Positions 1 to 8,043 of a DNA stretch of 57,832 nucleotides are shown in pieces. The number at the start of each line of letters is the position of its first letter. Within the stretch, counting starts at the first letter, position 1. The DNA comes from RGIG3102 sp964369975 (GTDB taxonomy: Bacteria; Bacillota; Clostridia; Oscillospirales; Ruminococcaceae): positions 1 through 57,832 of the forward strand of contig CAYJFZ010000011.1 in assembly GCA_964369975.1 (NCBI GenBank), read 5' to 3'. The position numbers and the translations under genes are program-made. The notes below the pieces were generated by a model that had not been told where the DNA came from, made no database searches, and worked only from the letters and a program-made list of their open reading frames with translations.

Positions 1-17
1 AATCACTGTTTTTTTGC

Positions 18-52
18 AAAAAAAGAGTCAATTTAGCTGATAAACACTGACT
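18..52 (-). terminator. Probable intrinsic terminator after tRNA-Leu
   Basis: Read on the minus strand, a hairpin (AGTCA pairing with TGACT, with an inner TTTA/TAAA pairing) is followed by seven T residues. It lies 36 bases after the 3' end of the tRNA. The stem is short, so the call is moderate. Confidence 0.5.
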
Positions 53-87
53 TTTCTCAGGTTAACATCCAAATTGACCGCCTTATA

Positions 88-174
88 TGGTGCGGATAAC
101 AAGATTTGAACTTGCACAAGATTGCTCCCACCAGCCCCTCAAGCTGGCGCGTCTACCGGTTCCGCCATATCCGC
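88..174 (-). tRNA. tRNA-Leu (anticodon GAG), CCA encoded
   Basis: The reverse strand folds as a class II (long variable arm) tRNA. The 7-bp acceptor stem pairs GCGGATA with TATCCGC, followed by discriminator A and an encoded CCA. The anticodon loop CTTGAGG gives anticodon GAG, which reads CUC/CUU leucine codons. The T-arm contains GTTCAAATC. It lies 52 bases downstream of rmuC on the same strand, so it could be co-transcribed with that gene or have its own promoter in the gap. Confidence 0.95.
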
Positions 175-226
175 ATATTAACCAAATAAATTTGGTTAAC
201 ACTTATTTTGTGTGAAAATAATTCTA

Positions 227-1546
227 TCATACACTTTCGCTTGTGTCAATATCTTCTTCGCTTTCATATTGATTTAAAGCTATATCTTGTCTTTTAGTAT
301 CTAAAGTGCTTACATCTTTTAGTTTTCTATTTATCGCCCTTGTTCTAACTCCTACTAATTTATCTAATTCTTCAGAAGTTTGGCGAATTCTATCTTGAGT
401 TTTTTCTAAAATACCACCAAAATTATTAAACTCTTGCTTTACTCCTTCTAATACTTTCCACACTTCGCTTGAGCGCTTTTGAATAGCTAAAGTTCTAAAG
501 CCCATTTGTAAGGAGTTTAGTAAGGCTGCCATAGTTGTAGGGCCTGCTATATTAATTTTATCTTTTTGCAATTCTTCTACCATACCTCTTCTCACTACCT
601 CTGCATAAAGGCCCTCAATAGGTAAAAACATTATTGCAAATTCAGTTGTATAAGGTACATCAATATACTTATTTTTAATATCTTTTGCAAAAGATTTTAT
701 TCTATTAATTAACACTTTTGCCGCTGCATCTACTTCAATTTGTGAGGCTGTATCATAGGCATCTAATAAGTTTTGATATGCGTCCATAGGAAATTTTGCA
801 TCTATTGGAAGATATACAAAGTCTCCATTATCGCCAGGGAGTTTTACTGCAAACTCAACTCTCTCGCTTGAAGATTTTTTAGTAGCTACATTTTCTTCAT
901 ACTGCTCGGAACTGAGTATCTGCTCTAAAATTGCCCCAAGTTGAACTTCGCCTAAAATTCCTCTTGTTTTTACATTTGATAATACTTTTTTCAAATCGTC
1001 AACACCTGTTGAGAGTTTTTGCATTTCCCCTAAAGATTTATATACTTCTTCTAATCTTTTACTTACCATTTCAAAACTTTTACTAATTCTATCCTCTAAA
1101 GTTTTTTGTAATTTTTCATCGACAGTTTGGCGCATTTCATCCAGCTTTTTTTCATTGCTTTCTTGCATTGCGCCTACTTTTTTCTCTAAAGTTTCTCTTA
1201 TTTGATTTAGTTGTTTTTCGTTGCTGTTTGTAAAAGTTTCAAATCTTTTATCCACTGATAAAGACATCTCATTTACTGTTCTCCTAAGAGTTTGTATACT
1301 TTCTTGGGTACTTTTTGAAAACTCTTCAAACCTTTTTGCTTCAAGCTGTGTGATTTGGGTTTGTGAGTCTTTTTGCATAGTACTTTGAAGTTGCATTTGG
1401 CTTTGGATAAAGTTTATTGTATCTTTTTGAGACTTGTCCATAAAATTTTCAAAGTTTTTATTATTCTTTACTTCGTTAAGTTTTACTATTAAAAGCAGCA
1501 TTGTTATCAGCACTACTATTAGTAAAGCTATAATTATGTAATCCAT
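227..1546 (-). CDS. rmuC: DNA recombination protein RmuC
   Basis: This 439-residue protein has the RmuC layout: an N-terminal membrane helix (about residues 2-21), a long charged coiled coil (about 40-190), and a conserved C-terminal domain (about 195-395) related to the restriction-endonuclease fold. The C-terminal domain carries the typical GILGEVQLG and LPIDAKFP-like segments. RmuC family members limit recombination at inverted repeats and are presumed nucleases; the exact reaction is not settled. The gene begins 7 bases after the stop of a nucleoside hydrolase gene, so the three genes from 3484 down to 227 look like one transcript. The grouping with nucleoside hydrolases has no obvious functional logic. 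Confidence 0.9.
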   Translation of the reverse strand: MDYIIIALLIVVLITMLLLIVKLNEVKNNKNFENFMDKSQKDTINFIQSQMQLQSTMQKDSQTQITQLEAKRFEEFSKSTQESIQTLRRTVNEMSLSVDKRFETFTNSNEKQLNQIRETLEKKVGAMQESNEKKLDEMRQTVDEKLQKTLEDRISKSFEMVSKRLEEVYKSLGEMQKLSTGVDDLKKVLSNVKTRGILGEVQLGAILEQILSSEQYEENVATKKSSSERVEFAVKLPGDNGDFVYLPIDAKFPMDAYQNLLDAYDTASQIEVDAAAKVLINRIKSFAKDIKNKYIDVPYTTEFAIMFLPIEGLYAEVVRRGMVEELQKDKINIAGPTTMAALLNSLQMGFRTLAIQKRSSEVWKVLEGVKQEFNNFGGILEKTQDRIRQTSEELDKLVGVRTRAINRKLKDVSTLDTKRQDIALNQYESEEDIDTSESV

Positions 1547-1553
1547 TTATCAC

Positions 1554-2513
1554 CTATTTTTCTTTAGCTAATTTTTCTATAGCATTTTTGATTAAATCAA
1601 TAAAGGCTATTCTATCCCTTACACCCACTGCCACTTTTACATTAGGCGCTTTTTTTGTTACATTTCTTCTGTCTGTTACCGTCATACCATAAGTATATCT
1701 TCCGTTGATATCAACAGTTACATTCAAATCCTCAGTTTCTACAAGCTCTGGATGTAAAAGCCAAGCTAAAGGTAGTGAATCGTGCATAGCAAGGCCGTCT
1801 GCCTTCATTCTTTCTTGATAATGCTCTTTATAAATACCACACATTTCGCAAACTATATCTGAAAGCCAATTGCCATTTTTTTCATATTCGCTTAACTCAT
1901 CAAAGCTTATGTATCCTTGCATAGTAGCATCAAGGCCTGCCATATAAATTTGAACACCGCTGTTAAATAAAATAAAAGCTGCTTCTGGGTCTTTAATAAT
2001 ATTTGCTTCTGCTACCATAGACGCATTCCCCATTAAAGTAGAGCCGCCCATCAAAACTATTTTGTCTATTTTTTCTTTTAACTCTGGGTGAGCTACTAAA
2101 AAAGCAGCAATATTTGTCATTGGGCCTACTGGCACTAAGGTAATTTTTTCTTTTGAGTTTCTTAAAGTATCTGCCATAAACTCAACTGCTGATTTATCTA
2201 TTGGTTTTATTTTAGGCTCTGGTAGTGGATTTTTTATATCACCTAAGCCGTCCATACCGTGCACTATACTTTTTAGTGGCGGATTAAATTCATTTACTAA
2301 AGGTTTTGCTGCACCTTGAGCTACCGGAATGTGACCTCTATTTACTAACTCTAAAATTTTAAGAGTATTTTTTGTTGTATCACAAAGTGCTCTATTGCCA
2401 AAAACAGTAGTAAAGCCTAAAACATCAAATCTATCATTTGCTAAAGCTGTAAACATAGCTATTGCATCATCAATACCTGTGTCTACATCCATAATTATTT
2501 TAATTTTTTCCAT
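1554..2513 (-). CDS. Nucleoside hydrolase (IunH/Rih family), copy 1
   Basis: Members of this family cleave the N-glycosidic bond of ribonucleosides to give base and ribose in purine or pyrimidine salvage. The 319 residues match the usual length. The calcium-binding signature DVDTGIDD is at residues 9-16 and the VGPMTNIA segment near 130-136. The active-site His-Asp pair is intact at His244-Asp245. The usual AEFN segment is instead AEAN at about 168-171, which may affect substrate choice. No signal peptide is seen, so it is cytoplasmic. It follows its paralog by 11 bases. Substrate (inosine, uridine or other) cannot be read from the sequence. Confidence 0.92.
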   Translation of the reverse strand: MEKIKIIMDVDTGIDDAIAMFTALANDRFDVLGFTTVFGNRALCDTTKNTLKILELVNRGHIPVAQGAAKPLVNEFNPPLKSIVHGMDGLGDIKNPLPEPKIKPIDKSAVEFMADTLRNSKEKITLVPVGPMTNIAAFLVAHPELKEKIDKIVLMGGSTLMGNASMVAEANIIKDPEAAFILFNSGVQIYMAGLDATMQGYISFDELSEYEKNGNWLSDIVCEMCGIYKEHYQERMKADGLAMHDSLPLAWLLHPELVETEDLNVTVDINGRYTYGMTVTDRRNVTKKAPNVKVAVGVRDRIAFIDLIKNAIEKLAKEK

Positions 2514-2524
2514 CTTGGTACTCC

Positions 2525-3484
2525 TTATTCAAAATAGCTTATTGCATCGCTTAATAATTGATAGTATTTTAATCTATCCATTTTTATAGCAAGCTGAACA
2601 TTCTTTGCTTTATTAGCTTTATTACCTATGTAATCAAAGACGGTTTGCCCGAAAGTTTCTGTTCCTTGAGTTTCACATACTACAAAATAATCTTTTGTTT
2701 CTAAGGCATTTTCTTCATCTAAAATCATAGCAGCAGCAGCCGTTGCATCATATATGCTCCCTTTATAATTTTCCCAGCTACCAAAACGGAATTTTAATCT
2801 TTCAGCTATTCTTTTATCGCTTTCTAAGAATTTCTCCATCATCGGTTTTAATTTTTTACCCTTCGCATAAGCTGTTTCTATCTCGCTTGAAGTCACGTAA
2901 TGTTCTTTACCAAAAACTAAGTCGCACATAGTTATTTTTATCCCACTATCTAAAACAATACTACAAGCGTGAGGATCTCCCCAAATATTAAATTCAGCAT
3001 ACTGTGAATGATTACCAAAAGATCTTGAGCCACCCATCATATATATTCTATTTATATATTTTTTTAAATCCGGATATTTTAATACAGCAATAGCTATATT
3101 AGTCATAGGTCCTAAAACAAGTAAGTTTAATTTACCATTTTCTTCTTTTGCTATTTTATAAATTAAATCCCAAGCTGCCTCTTTAACTGGCTCTTGTTTT
3201 GCTCTTGGCAACTCATATCCACCCATTCCGTTTTTACCGTGCACTTCTGAGGCATCTTTTAATGGTACGATTAAAGGCTTATCAGCCCCTTTTGCAACTG
3301 GACAATTTATTCCTAAAAACTCAGATAAATCAAGAGCATTTCTCGTTGTTCCTTCTAAGCCTACATTGCCGTGTGTTGTTGTCATTGCTTTAATTTCATA
3401 CTTTTTATTTGCCGCTGTCATCATAATGGCAAAAGTATCATCAATACCAGGGTCTGTATCAATTATAACAGGTATTTTTTCCAT
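2525..3484 (-). CDS. Nucleoside hydrolase (IunH/Rih family), copy 2
   Basis: A second 319-residue member of the same family as its downstream neighbour, with signature DTDPGIDD at residues 9-16, LGPMTNIA near 124-131 and the canonical AEFN at 163-166. The position that holds the active-site histidine in many family members is Tyr245 here (SIYDA), whereas copy 1 keeps His. This points to different substrate choice or leaving-group chemistry, as in family members that hydrolyse purine or non-canonical substrates. It is the first gene of the operon that continues into copy 1 and rmuC, and has an upstream GAGG Shine-Dalgarno site. Confidence 0.92.
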   Translation of the reverse strand: MEKIPVIIDTDPGIDDTFAIMMTAANKKYEIKAMTTTHGNVGLEGTTRNALDLSEFLGINCPVAKGADKPLIVPLKDASEVHGKNGMGGYELPRAKQEPVKEAAWDLIYKIAKEENGKLNLLVLGPMTNIAIAVLKYPDLKKYINRIYMMGGSRSFGNHSQYAEFNIWGDPHACSIVLDSGIKITMCDLVFGKEHYVTSSEIETAYAKGKKLKPMMEKFLESDKRIAERLKFRFGSWENYKGSIYDATAAAAMILDEENALETKDYFVVCETQGTETFGQTVFDYIGNKANKAKNVQLAIKMDRLKYYQLLSDAISYFE

Positions 3485-3571
3485 AAGTTGTCCTCTTTCA
3501 TTATATAATTTTGAATTTATACATATTTATGATTATTATATCATAGTTTTTTTATTTTTAAAACAATTTCT

Positions 3572-3600
3572 TTGACATATTTTTTTTAATAGCTTATAAT
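3572..3600 (+). promoter_or_regulatory. Perfect consensus sigma-A promoter
   Basis: TTGACA at 3572-3577 and TATAAT at 3595-3600 are separated by exactly 17 bases. The start codon of the membrane protein gene is 36 bases downstream of the -10 box and is preceded by AAGGAGG. Confidence 0.88.
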
Positions 3601-3636
3601 ATGAAATATCTATTGCCCTAACAAAAAGGAGGAAAA

Positions 3637-4176
3637 ATGAAAGCTAATTCTAAGAAAATCGCCCTTAGTGGTATACTTGCCGCTTTTTCAATAACAACAA
3701 TGCTTTTAGGCAATTTTATTCCTCTTGCAGCTTATATGACAGCGTGTATCAGTGCTTTATTTATTATCCCCGTAGTGTATGAATATCATTTTAACACAGC
3801 TTTTAGTTTTTATTGCAGTGTTTGTTTTTTGGCTTTACTTTTTGTTCCTAATAAAGAAGTAAGTTTTATGTATGTTTTCTGCTTTGGTTTGTATGCTGTA
3901 ATAAAGCAAAAGATTGATAGACGCTATAATAAAATTATAAAAATTATATTAAAATTATTATTTGTAAATTTATCATTAATAGTTTGCTATTCCTTATTAA
4001 TTATAGTTTTCCCAGTTGATGAAATAATTAAAGAATTTTTAAGTTTTACTCCTTTTTTATTCGTTTTATTTATAGCTTTATTTAACTTTACTTTTTTATT
4101 GTATGATAAATTATTGCAACGCTTAACGGCTGTTTATGTAGTAAAATTTAGAAAAAAGATTTTTAGTAATAAATAA
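3637..4176 (+). CDS. Small integral membrane protein, ECF transporter S-component-like
   Basis: A 179-residue protein with about five or six hydrophobic helices and a basic C-terminus. The N-terminal KKIALSGILAAFSIT segment resembles the first helix of substrate-binding S components of energy-coupling factor transporters, as does the overall size. That resemblance is the only basis for the name, and the substrate is unknown. It is a single-gene transcript driven by a perfect consensus promoter and ended by a strong hairpin, divergent from the nucleoside hydrolase operon. No ECF ATPase or T component is present in the window. An AAGGAGG ribosome binding site lies 5 bases before ATG. Confidence 0.6.
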   Translation: MKANSKKIALSGILAAFSITTMLLGNFIPLAAYMTACISALFIIPVVYEYHFNTAFSFYCSVCFLALLFVPNKEVSFMYVFCFGLYAVIKQKIDRRYNKIIKIILKLLFVNLSLIVCYSLLIIVFPVDEIIKEFLSFTPFLFVLFIALFNFTFLLYDKLLQRLTAVYVVKFRKKIFSNK

Positions 4177-4186
4177 TTTTTATAGC

Positions 4187-4218
4187 AAAAAACCGATGTT
4201 TTAAAACATCGGTTTTTT
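4187..4218. terminator. Bidirectional terminator between convergent genes
   Basis: A perfect 32-base inverted repeat with A-tract and T-tract flanks (core CCGATGTTTTAAAACATCGG) lies between the stop codons of two convergent genes and can serve both. Confidence 0.9.
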
Positions 4219-4222
4219 ATTT

Positions 4223-4804
4223 TTAGGAGAAATCAGATTGGATTAAATCTTTAATTGTTTGCATATTAATATCTGTTGAAGCTAATTCATCAGCAAAGCG
4301 TTTTAATTCACTTTCTAATAGCTCTTTGTTTTTTACATTTTTTTTGTATTTCATTTGATGTTCAAGTGTTGCCCAGGAGTCTTGCGATAAAGTTCTAATT
4401 TGTATTTCTATTGGAAGCTCATCGCCCTCAAAATTCACTTTTGCTAAAATATGCAAACTTCTGTATCCATTAATTTTAGGACTTTTTATATAGTCTTTAA
4501 TTTGAATTATATTAAAAAATTCATTGTTTTTTATGCCATCTAAAACTAAATATACATCATCTACAAACCTACAAATTATACGAAGTCCTAAAATATCATA
4601 GATATTTGTTAAAGAAGAAGAAAGGCTAACTTCAAAATTATATCTTTTTAATTTTTCCTTTGTACTGTCTTGTGTTTTTATGCGTGAATAAATATGCTCT
4701 ATCGCATTATTATTTTCCCTTGAAATTTCCTCTAATATTCTTTGTGTGCTATCATTCAAGCACTTGAATTTATCATAATACCCCTCATAAAAATCGTACT
4801 GCAT
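4223..4804 (-). CDS. Small alarmone synthetase ((p)ppGpp synthetase, RelA/SpoT domain)
   Basis: A stand-alone RelA/SpoT synthetase domain of 193 residues, with no HD hydrolase, TGS or ACT domain, close in size to RelQ/RelP (about 210-230). These enzymes transfer pyrophosphate from ATP to GDP or GTP. The visible motifs are SRIKT (40-44), DILGLR with Asp70, the substrate loop KINGYRSLH (110-118), EIQIRT with catalytic-type Glu133, and WATLEH (144-149). It is therefore predicted to be active. It starts 16 bases after the stop of the sensor kinase gene with AAGGGAG before its ATG, and no terminator lies between them. It thus appears to be the last gene of the efflux and two-component operon. I cannot tell RelP from RelQ type by eye. 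Confidence 0.88.
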   Translation of the reverse strand: MQYDFYEGYYDKFKCLNDSTQRILEEISRENNNAIEHIYSRIKTQDSTKEKLKRYNFEVSLSSSLTNIYDILGLRIICRFVDDVYLVLDGIKNNEFFNIIQIKDYIKSPKINGYRSLHILAKVNFEGDELPIEIQIRTLSQDSWATLEHQMKYKKNVKNKELLESELKRFADELASTDINMQTIKDLIQSDFS

Positions 4805-4820
4805 TTAGTGTCTCCCTTTA

Positions 4821-6059
4821 TTAGATTACTACTGTAAAAATTATAGTTTTTCCATTTAGACTTTTTGCGCTTATCTCACCTTTATGATTTTCTACTATTG
4901 ATTTTGCTATTGAAAGACCTATGCCAAAGCTATTGTTATAGCTTCTTGCTTTATCTTCTTTATAAAATCTTTCAAATAAGTTATCGTAGTTGCCTACTTT
5001 TAAATCATCTGCTTCATTTTCAATTTGAATTATAGTTTTATTTGATTTTTTTGTTAGTGAAATATCTATAACACTATCAGCTTTTGAATATTTCACAGCA
5101 TTTTCAAGTAAGACTGATATTAGCATTCGAATTGACTCTTCATGAGCTGTTAAAGTGATATTTTCGTTTGTGTTAATATTAAACTGCTTATTATTTTCTG
5201 CTAAAAGCGACTTGTAATTATCCACTGTATTTTCTACCATTTCTGTTATAGAAAAGTCAGTTTTAATTTTATCATCATTTTTTTCTTCAAATTTTGTCAA
5301 AGTTAAAAGGTAGCTTACTAATGTATTCATTCTTTTTACTTGAGAATGATTGCTATTTGTCCAGTCAGTTTCTCCGTTAATTGCTTCTATTACTTCTGTG
5401 TTAGCTTTTATTATAGCTAAAGGTGTTTTTAATTCATGGCTAACATTTGTAATGAATTCTTTTTGTTTTTCTTGTGCATTAACTATTGGAGCTACTGCTT
5501 TTTTGGAGAAAATACAAGATAAAATAAACACTAATACAAACACTATTGCAAATAAATAGCTTAGTATATTAATCATAATATCAATTATATATGCCTGCTC
5601 TTCATTGCTTAAAAATACAAATTGTCTTGTATTTCCATTATCAATTATTCTGTATTCAAAGCTGCCTATCTCGCCTTCGCTGTCTTTAAATCCATTTTCA
5701 TTTTCTTCTAAGAATTTTTCTAACATTTCCATTGAACTATCTTTCAAAGCAGGAGAAATATTATCAAAATTAGAGCTTAAAACAATGTTATCCTCCCCTA
5801 GTTCAACATAAAAATATCTCAATGAATATTTTCTATCTCCCGAAAAAGGCATAAATACATGAGGTGGGGCAGCAATTGAGTCAATAGACTCTCTTGGAAT
5901 TTCGCCGTCGTTTTCTGCTATTATATTCATTGCCATATTATTTATTGCATCAAACAGTCTATTCGCTGTTAAATTAATAAAAACTACAAGACTAAATAAA
6001 ACTACAAAAGTAATACTTGTAAATATTAAAACAAATCTTTTTCTTAACTTTTTTTCCAT
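4821..6059 (-). CDS. Sensor histidine kinase (CiaH-like)
   Basis: This 412-residue membrane kinase has two transmembrane helices (about 9-29 and 159-183) that flank an extracytoplasmic domain of about 130 residues. The HisKA domain follows with phospho-acceptor His208 (VSHELKTP), then the N-box with Asn320 (LLENAVKYS), the F-box LFERF (361-365) and a G2-type FGIGLSIA (378-385). The G1 box (DxGxG) is not recognisable: the stretch at 346-355 reads IENEADDLKV. The start codon shares one base with the stop of the regulator gene (TAATG), so translation is coupled. The CiaH label is inferred from the CiaR-type operator upstream of the operon and from the architecture. Confidence 0.88.
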   Translation of the reverse strand: MEKKLRKRFVLIFTSITFVVLFSLVVFINLTANRLFDAINNMAMNIIAENDGEIPRESIDSIAAPPHVFMPFSGDRKYSLRYFYVELGEDNIVLSSNFDNISPALKDSSMEMLEKFLEENENGFKDSEGEIGSFEYRIIDNGNTRQFVFLSNEEQAYIIDIMINILSYLFAIVFVLVFILSCIFSKKAVAPIVNAQEKQKEFITNVSHELKTPLAIIKANTEVIEAINGETDWTNSNHSQVKRMNTLVSYLLTLTKFEEKNDDKIKTDFSITEMVENTVDNYKSLLAENNKQFNINTNENITLTAHEESIRMLISVLLENAVKYSKADSVIDISLTKKSNKTIIQIENEADDLKVGNYDNLFERFYKEDKARSYNNSFGIGLSIAKSIVENHKGEISAKSLNGKTIIFTVVI

Positions 6060-6730
6060 TACTTCACCTCTAAGGAATAACCTACTCCTCTACTCACTTT
6101 TATAATTACATCTGCATTTAGAGATAGAAGTTTCTTTCTTAAATATGATATATATACCCACACAACACTAATTTCACTTTCTGAGTCATATCCCCAGATT
6201 TTTTCCATGAATCTTTCTGTTGTTATAACGCGCTTTGGATTAATCATAAGCATTTCAAGCATTTGAAACTCTTTATTTGATAATTTAAAATTACCACTTG
6301 GAGAATTTAATTCAAAACTTGCCCTATTTAAACTTATATTTCCAAAAGTTAAAATTGAAGTTTGATTGACCGCATTACTCCTTGTCATCGCCCTTATCCT
6401 TGCTAATAATTCTTTTAATTCAAAAGGCTTTGTTAAATAATCATTTGCTCCAAAGTCAAGGCCAGAGACTTTATCCTCGACCTCGCTTTTTGCAGTGAGC
6501 ATTAAAACAGGAATGTTGTTTCCCATTTCTCTTACCTTTTTTAAAACGGAGATTCCATCTAATTTAGGCATCATAATATCTAATATTACTGCATCATAAT
6601 TTGCTGCACTAATATAATCTAAGGCATCTTCACCATTATAAACGGCATCTACGGAATACTTATTTATTTTTAATAATTCTACTAAGGCGTTTGATAAAGA
6701 CACCTCATCTTCACATAATAATATCCTCAT
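6059..6730 (-). CDS. OmpR/PhoB-family response regulator (CiaR-like)
   Basis: A 223-residue regulator with a receiver domain (about 1-115) and a winged-helix DNA-binding domain (about 125-221). The acidic pocket is Glu7/Asp8, the phospho-acceptor is Asp51 (VILDIMMP), and the switch residues are Thr in MLTAKS and Lys in LTKPF. Members bind 11-bp-spaced direct repeats as dimers. Such a repeat of the CiaR type lies at the promoter of this operon, so autoregulation is likely. The Shine-Dalgarno AAGGAGGT is about 12 bases from ATG, a long spacing. The gene follows the permease gene by 59 bases, which may hold a secondary promoter (TGATATACT). Confidence 0.92.
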   Translation of the reverse strand: MRILLCEDEVSLSNALVELLKINKYSVDAVYNGEDALDYISAANYDAVILDIMMPKLDGISVLKKVREMGNNIPVLMLTAKSEVEDKVSGLDFGANDYLTKPFELKELLARIRAMTRSNAVNQTSILTFGNISLNRASFELNSPSGNFKLSNKEFQMLEMLMINPKRVITTERFMEKIWGYDSESEISVVWVYISYLRKKLLSLNADVIIKVSRGVGYSLEVK

Positions 6731-6789
6731 AAACTTTGGCTTACCTCCTTTTTTTAGTTTAGTATATCATATAAAATATATTTTTTCTA

Positions 6790-8043
6790 TTATTCATATC
6801 TTAGCGCTTCTATAGGGTCAAGTTTTGCAGCCTTGCTCGCTGGGTAGTAGCCAAAGAATAAGCCTATTCCCATTGAGAAAAGTATCGCAAAAATTGTAGC
6901 TGTAAGACTTGGGAATGAAGGAAAGCCCAGTAATGTAGAAGCTCCTATACCAATGCCAAGACCTAAACTTGCACCTATAAGTCCACCTATTAAACAAATT
7001 ATAACAGCTTCTGTTACAAATTGGAACATTATATCTTTTCTTGGTGCACCTAAGGCTTTTCGTGTTCCTATTTCTTTTGTTCTTTCAGTTATAGAAACAA
7101 GCATAATATTCATAACACCTATACCACCTACTAATAATGAAATAGCAGCTATTGCAGCTATTGCAAGCTGTATAGTTACAAGCATTTCTGTCATACTCTC
7201 AAGCATACTTGAAGGGTCTGAAACTTGCGCTGTGTAAGTGGGGTTATATATGTAGTAACTCTCAAAATAAGTTTGTGTATATTCTTGCATATCATCTAAA
7301 TTTATATCTTCTTTAAAGGCTGCTGAAATACTTGAATACCCTTCTTGAGTGTTTGCTATATTTTTTGCAGTAGTAATGGGAATATATACATCATAAATGG
7401 GATTATTGGATGAAAACCCCATTAAACTCTCACTGCTTTCACTTACACCCACTATATAAAAATGCTCGACTGCACTGCCGTTATATACTTCAACTTTTTG
7501 TCCTATCGGGTCAATTGTACCAAACATCTCAGTAGCTAATTCTTCTTCTATTATCATAACATTAGAAGCATTTTCTATATCGGCTTCACTTAGCTTACTA
7601 CCTGTTAAAATAGTATAGCTTTGTGAATTTTGATACTCATAGTTTATACCTGTTGTGCTTAAATTAAATGTCGTATCATTTGCTTTTGTACTAAGGTTAT
7701 TTACGCTTTCACTTAACGAAACATAGCTTAATTCTTCACTAAAACTTTCAGTGAATTCTTCCACCATTGAAGGCGAAATATAATCTTCATCGCTTAAATC
7801 ACTTCCAGTGAAAAGTCTTAAATTCCCACTTGAGTTTTCCTCATCTTTTTGCGTTATGGAAATAGTTAAACTATTTGCACCTATACTACTGATTGTATCA
7901 TTTACAGAGGAAGTCATCGCATCGCCCACAGTTAGTATAGCAATAACCGATGAAATGCCTATAATTATTCCAAGCATAGTTAATAGCGAGCGCATTTTAT
8001 TTGCTTTTAGGGAAGCTATGGCGAGTTGTATATTATCTTTCAT
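6790..8043 (-). CDS. MacB-type ABC transporter permease (FtsX fold)
   Basis: The membrane subunit of a tripartite-like efflux ABC system. One N-terminal transmembrane helix is followed by a large extracytoplasmic MacB periplasmic-core-like domain (about 45-285). Three C-terminal helices follow, with the conserved ISLLVGGIGVMNIMLVS and RTKEIGTRKALGA segments. I place the start at ATG 8043, preceded by AAGGGGG at good spacing. An in-frame ATG at 8061 has no proper spacer. The chosen start overlaps the ATPase stop codon by 11 bases. Together with its neighbours it should export a peptide, lipid or drug; the substrate is unknown. Confidence 0.9.
   Translation of the reverse strand: MKDNIQLAIASLKANKMRSLLTMLGIIIGISSVIAILTVGDAMTSSVNDTISSIGANSLTISITQKDEENSSGNLRLFTGSDLSDEDYISPSMVEEFTESFSEELSYVSLSESVNNLSTKANDTTFNLSTTGINYEYQNSQSYTILTGSKLSEADIENASNVMIIEEELATEMFGTIDPIGQKVEVYNGSAVEHFYIVGVSESSESLMGFSSNNPIYDVYIPITTAKNIANTQEGYSSISAAFKEDINLDDMQEYTQTYFESYYIYNPTYTAQVSDPSSMLESMTEMLVTIQLAIAAIAAISLLVGGIGVMNIMLVSITERTKEIGTRKALGAPRKDIMFQFVTEAVIICLIGGLIGASLGLGIGIGASTLLGFPSFPSLTATIFAILFSMGIGLFFGYYPASKAAKLDPIEALRYE

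Noticed and set aside
10..24. T7-GC-A7 palindrome at the window start as a terminator
   Set aside because: It is a pure A/T palindrome with a two-base centre; the adjacent AGTCA/TGACT hairpin explains termination better.
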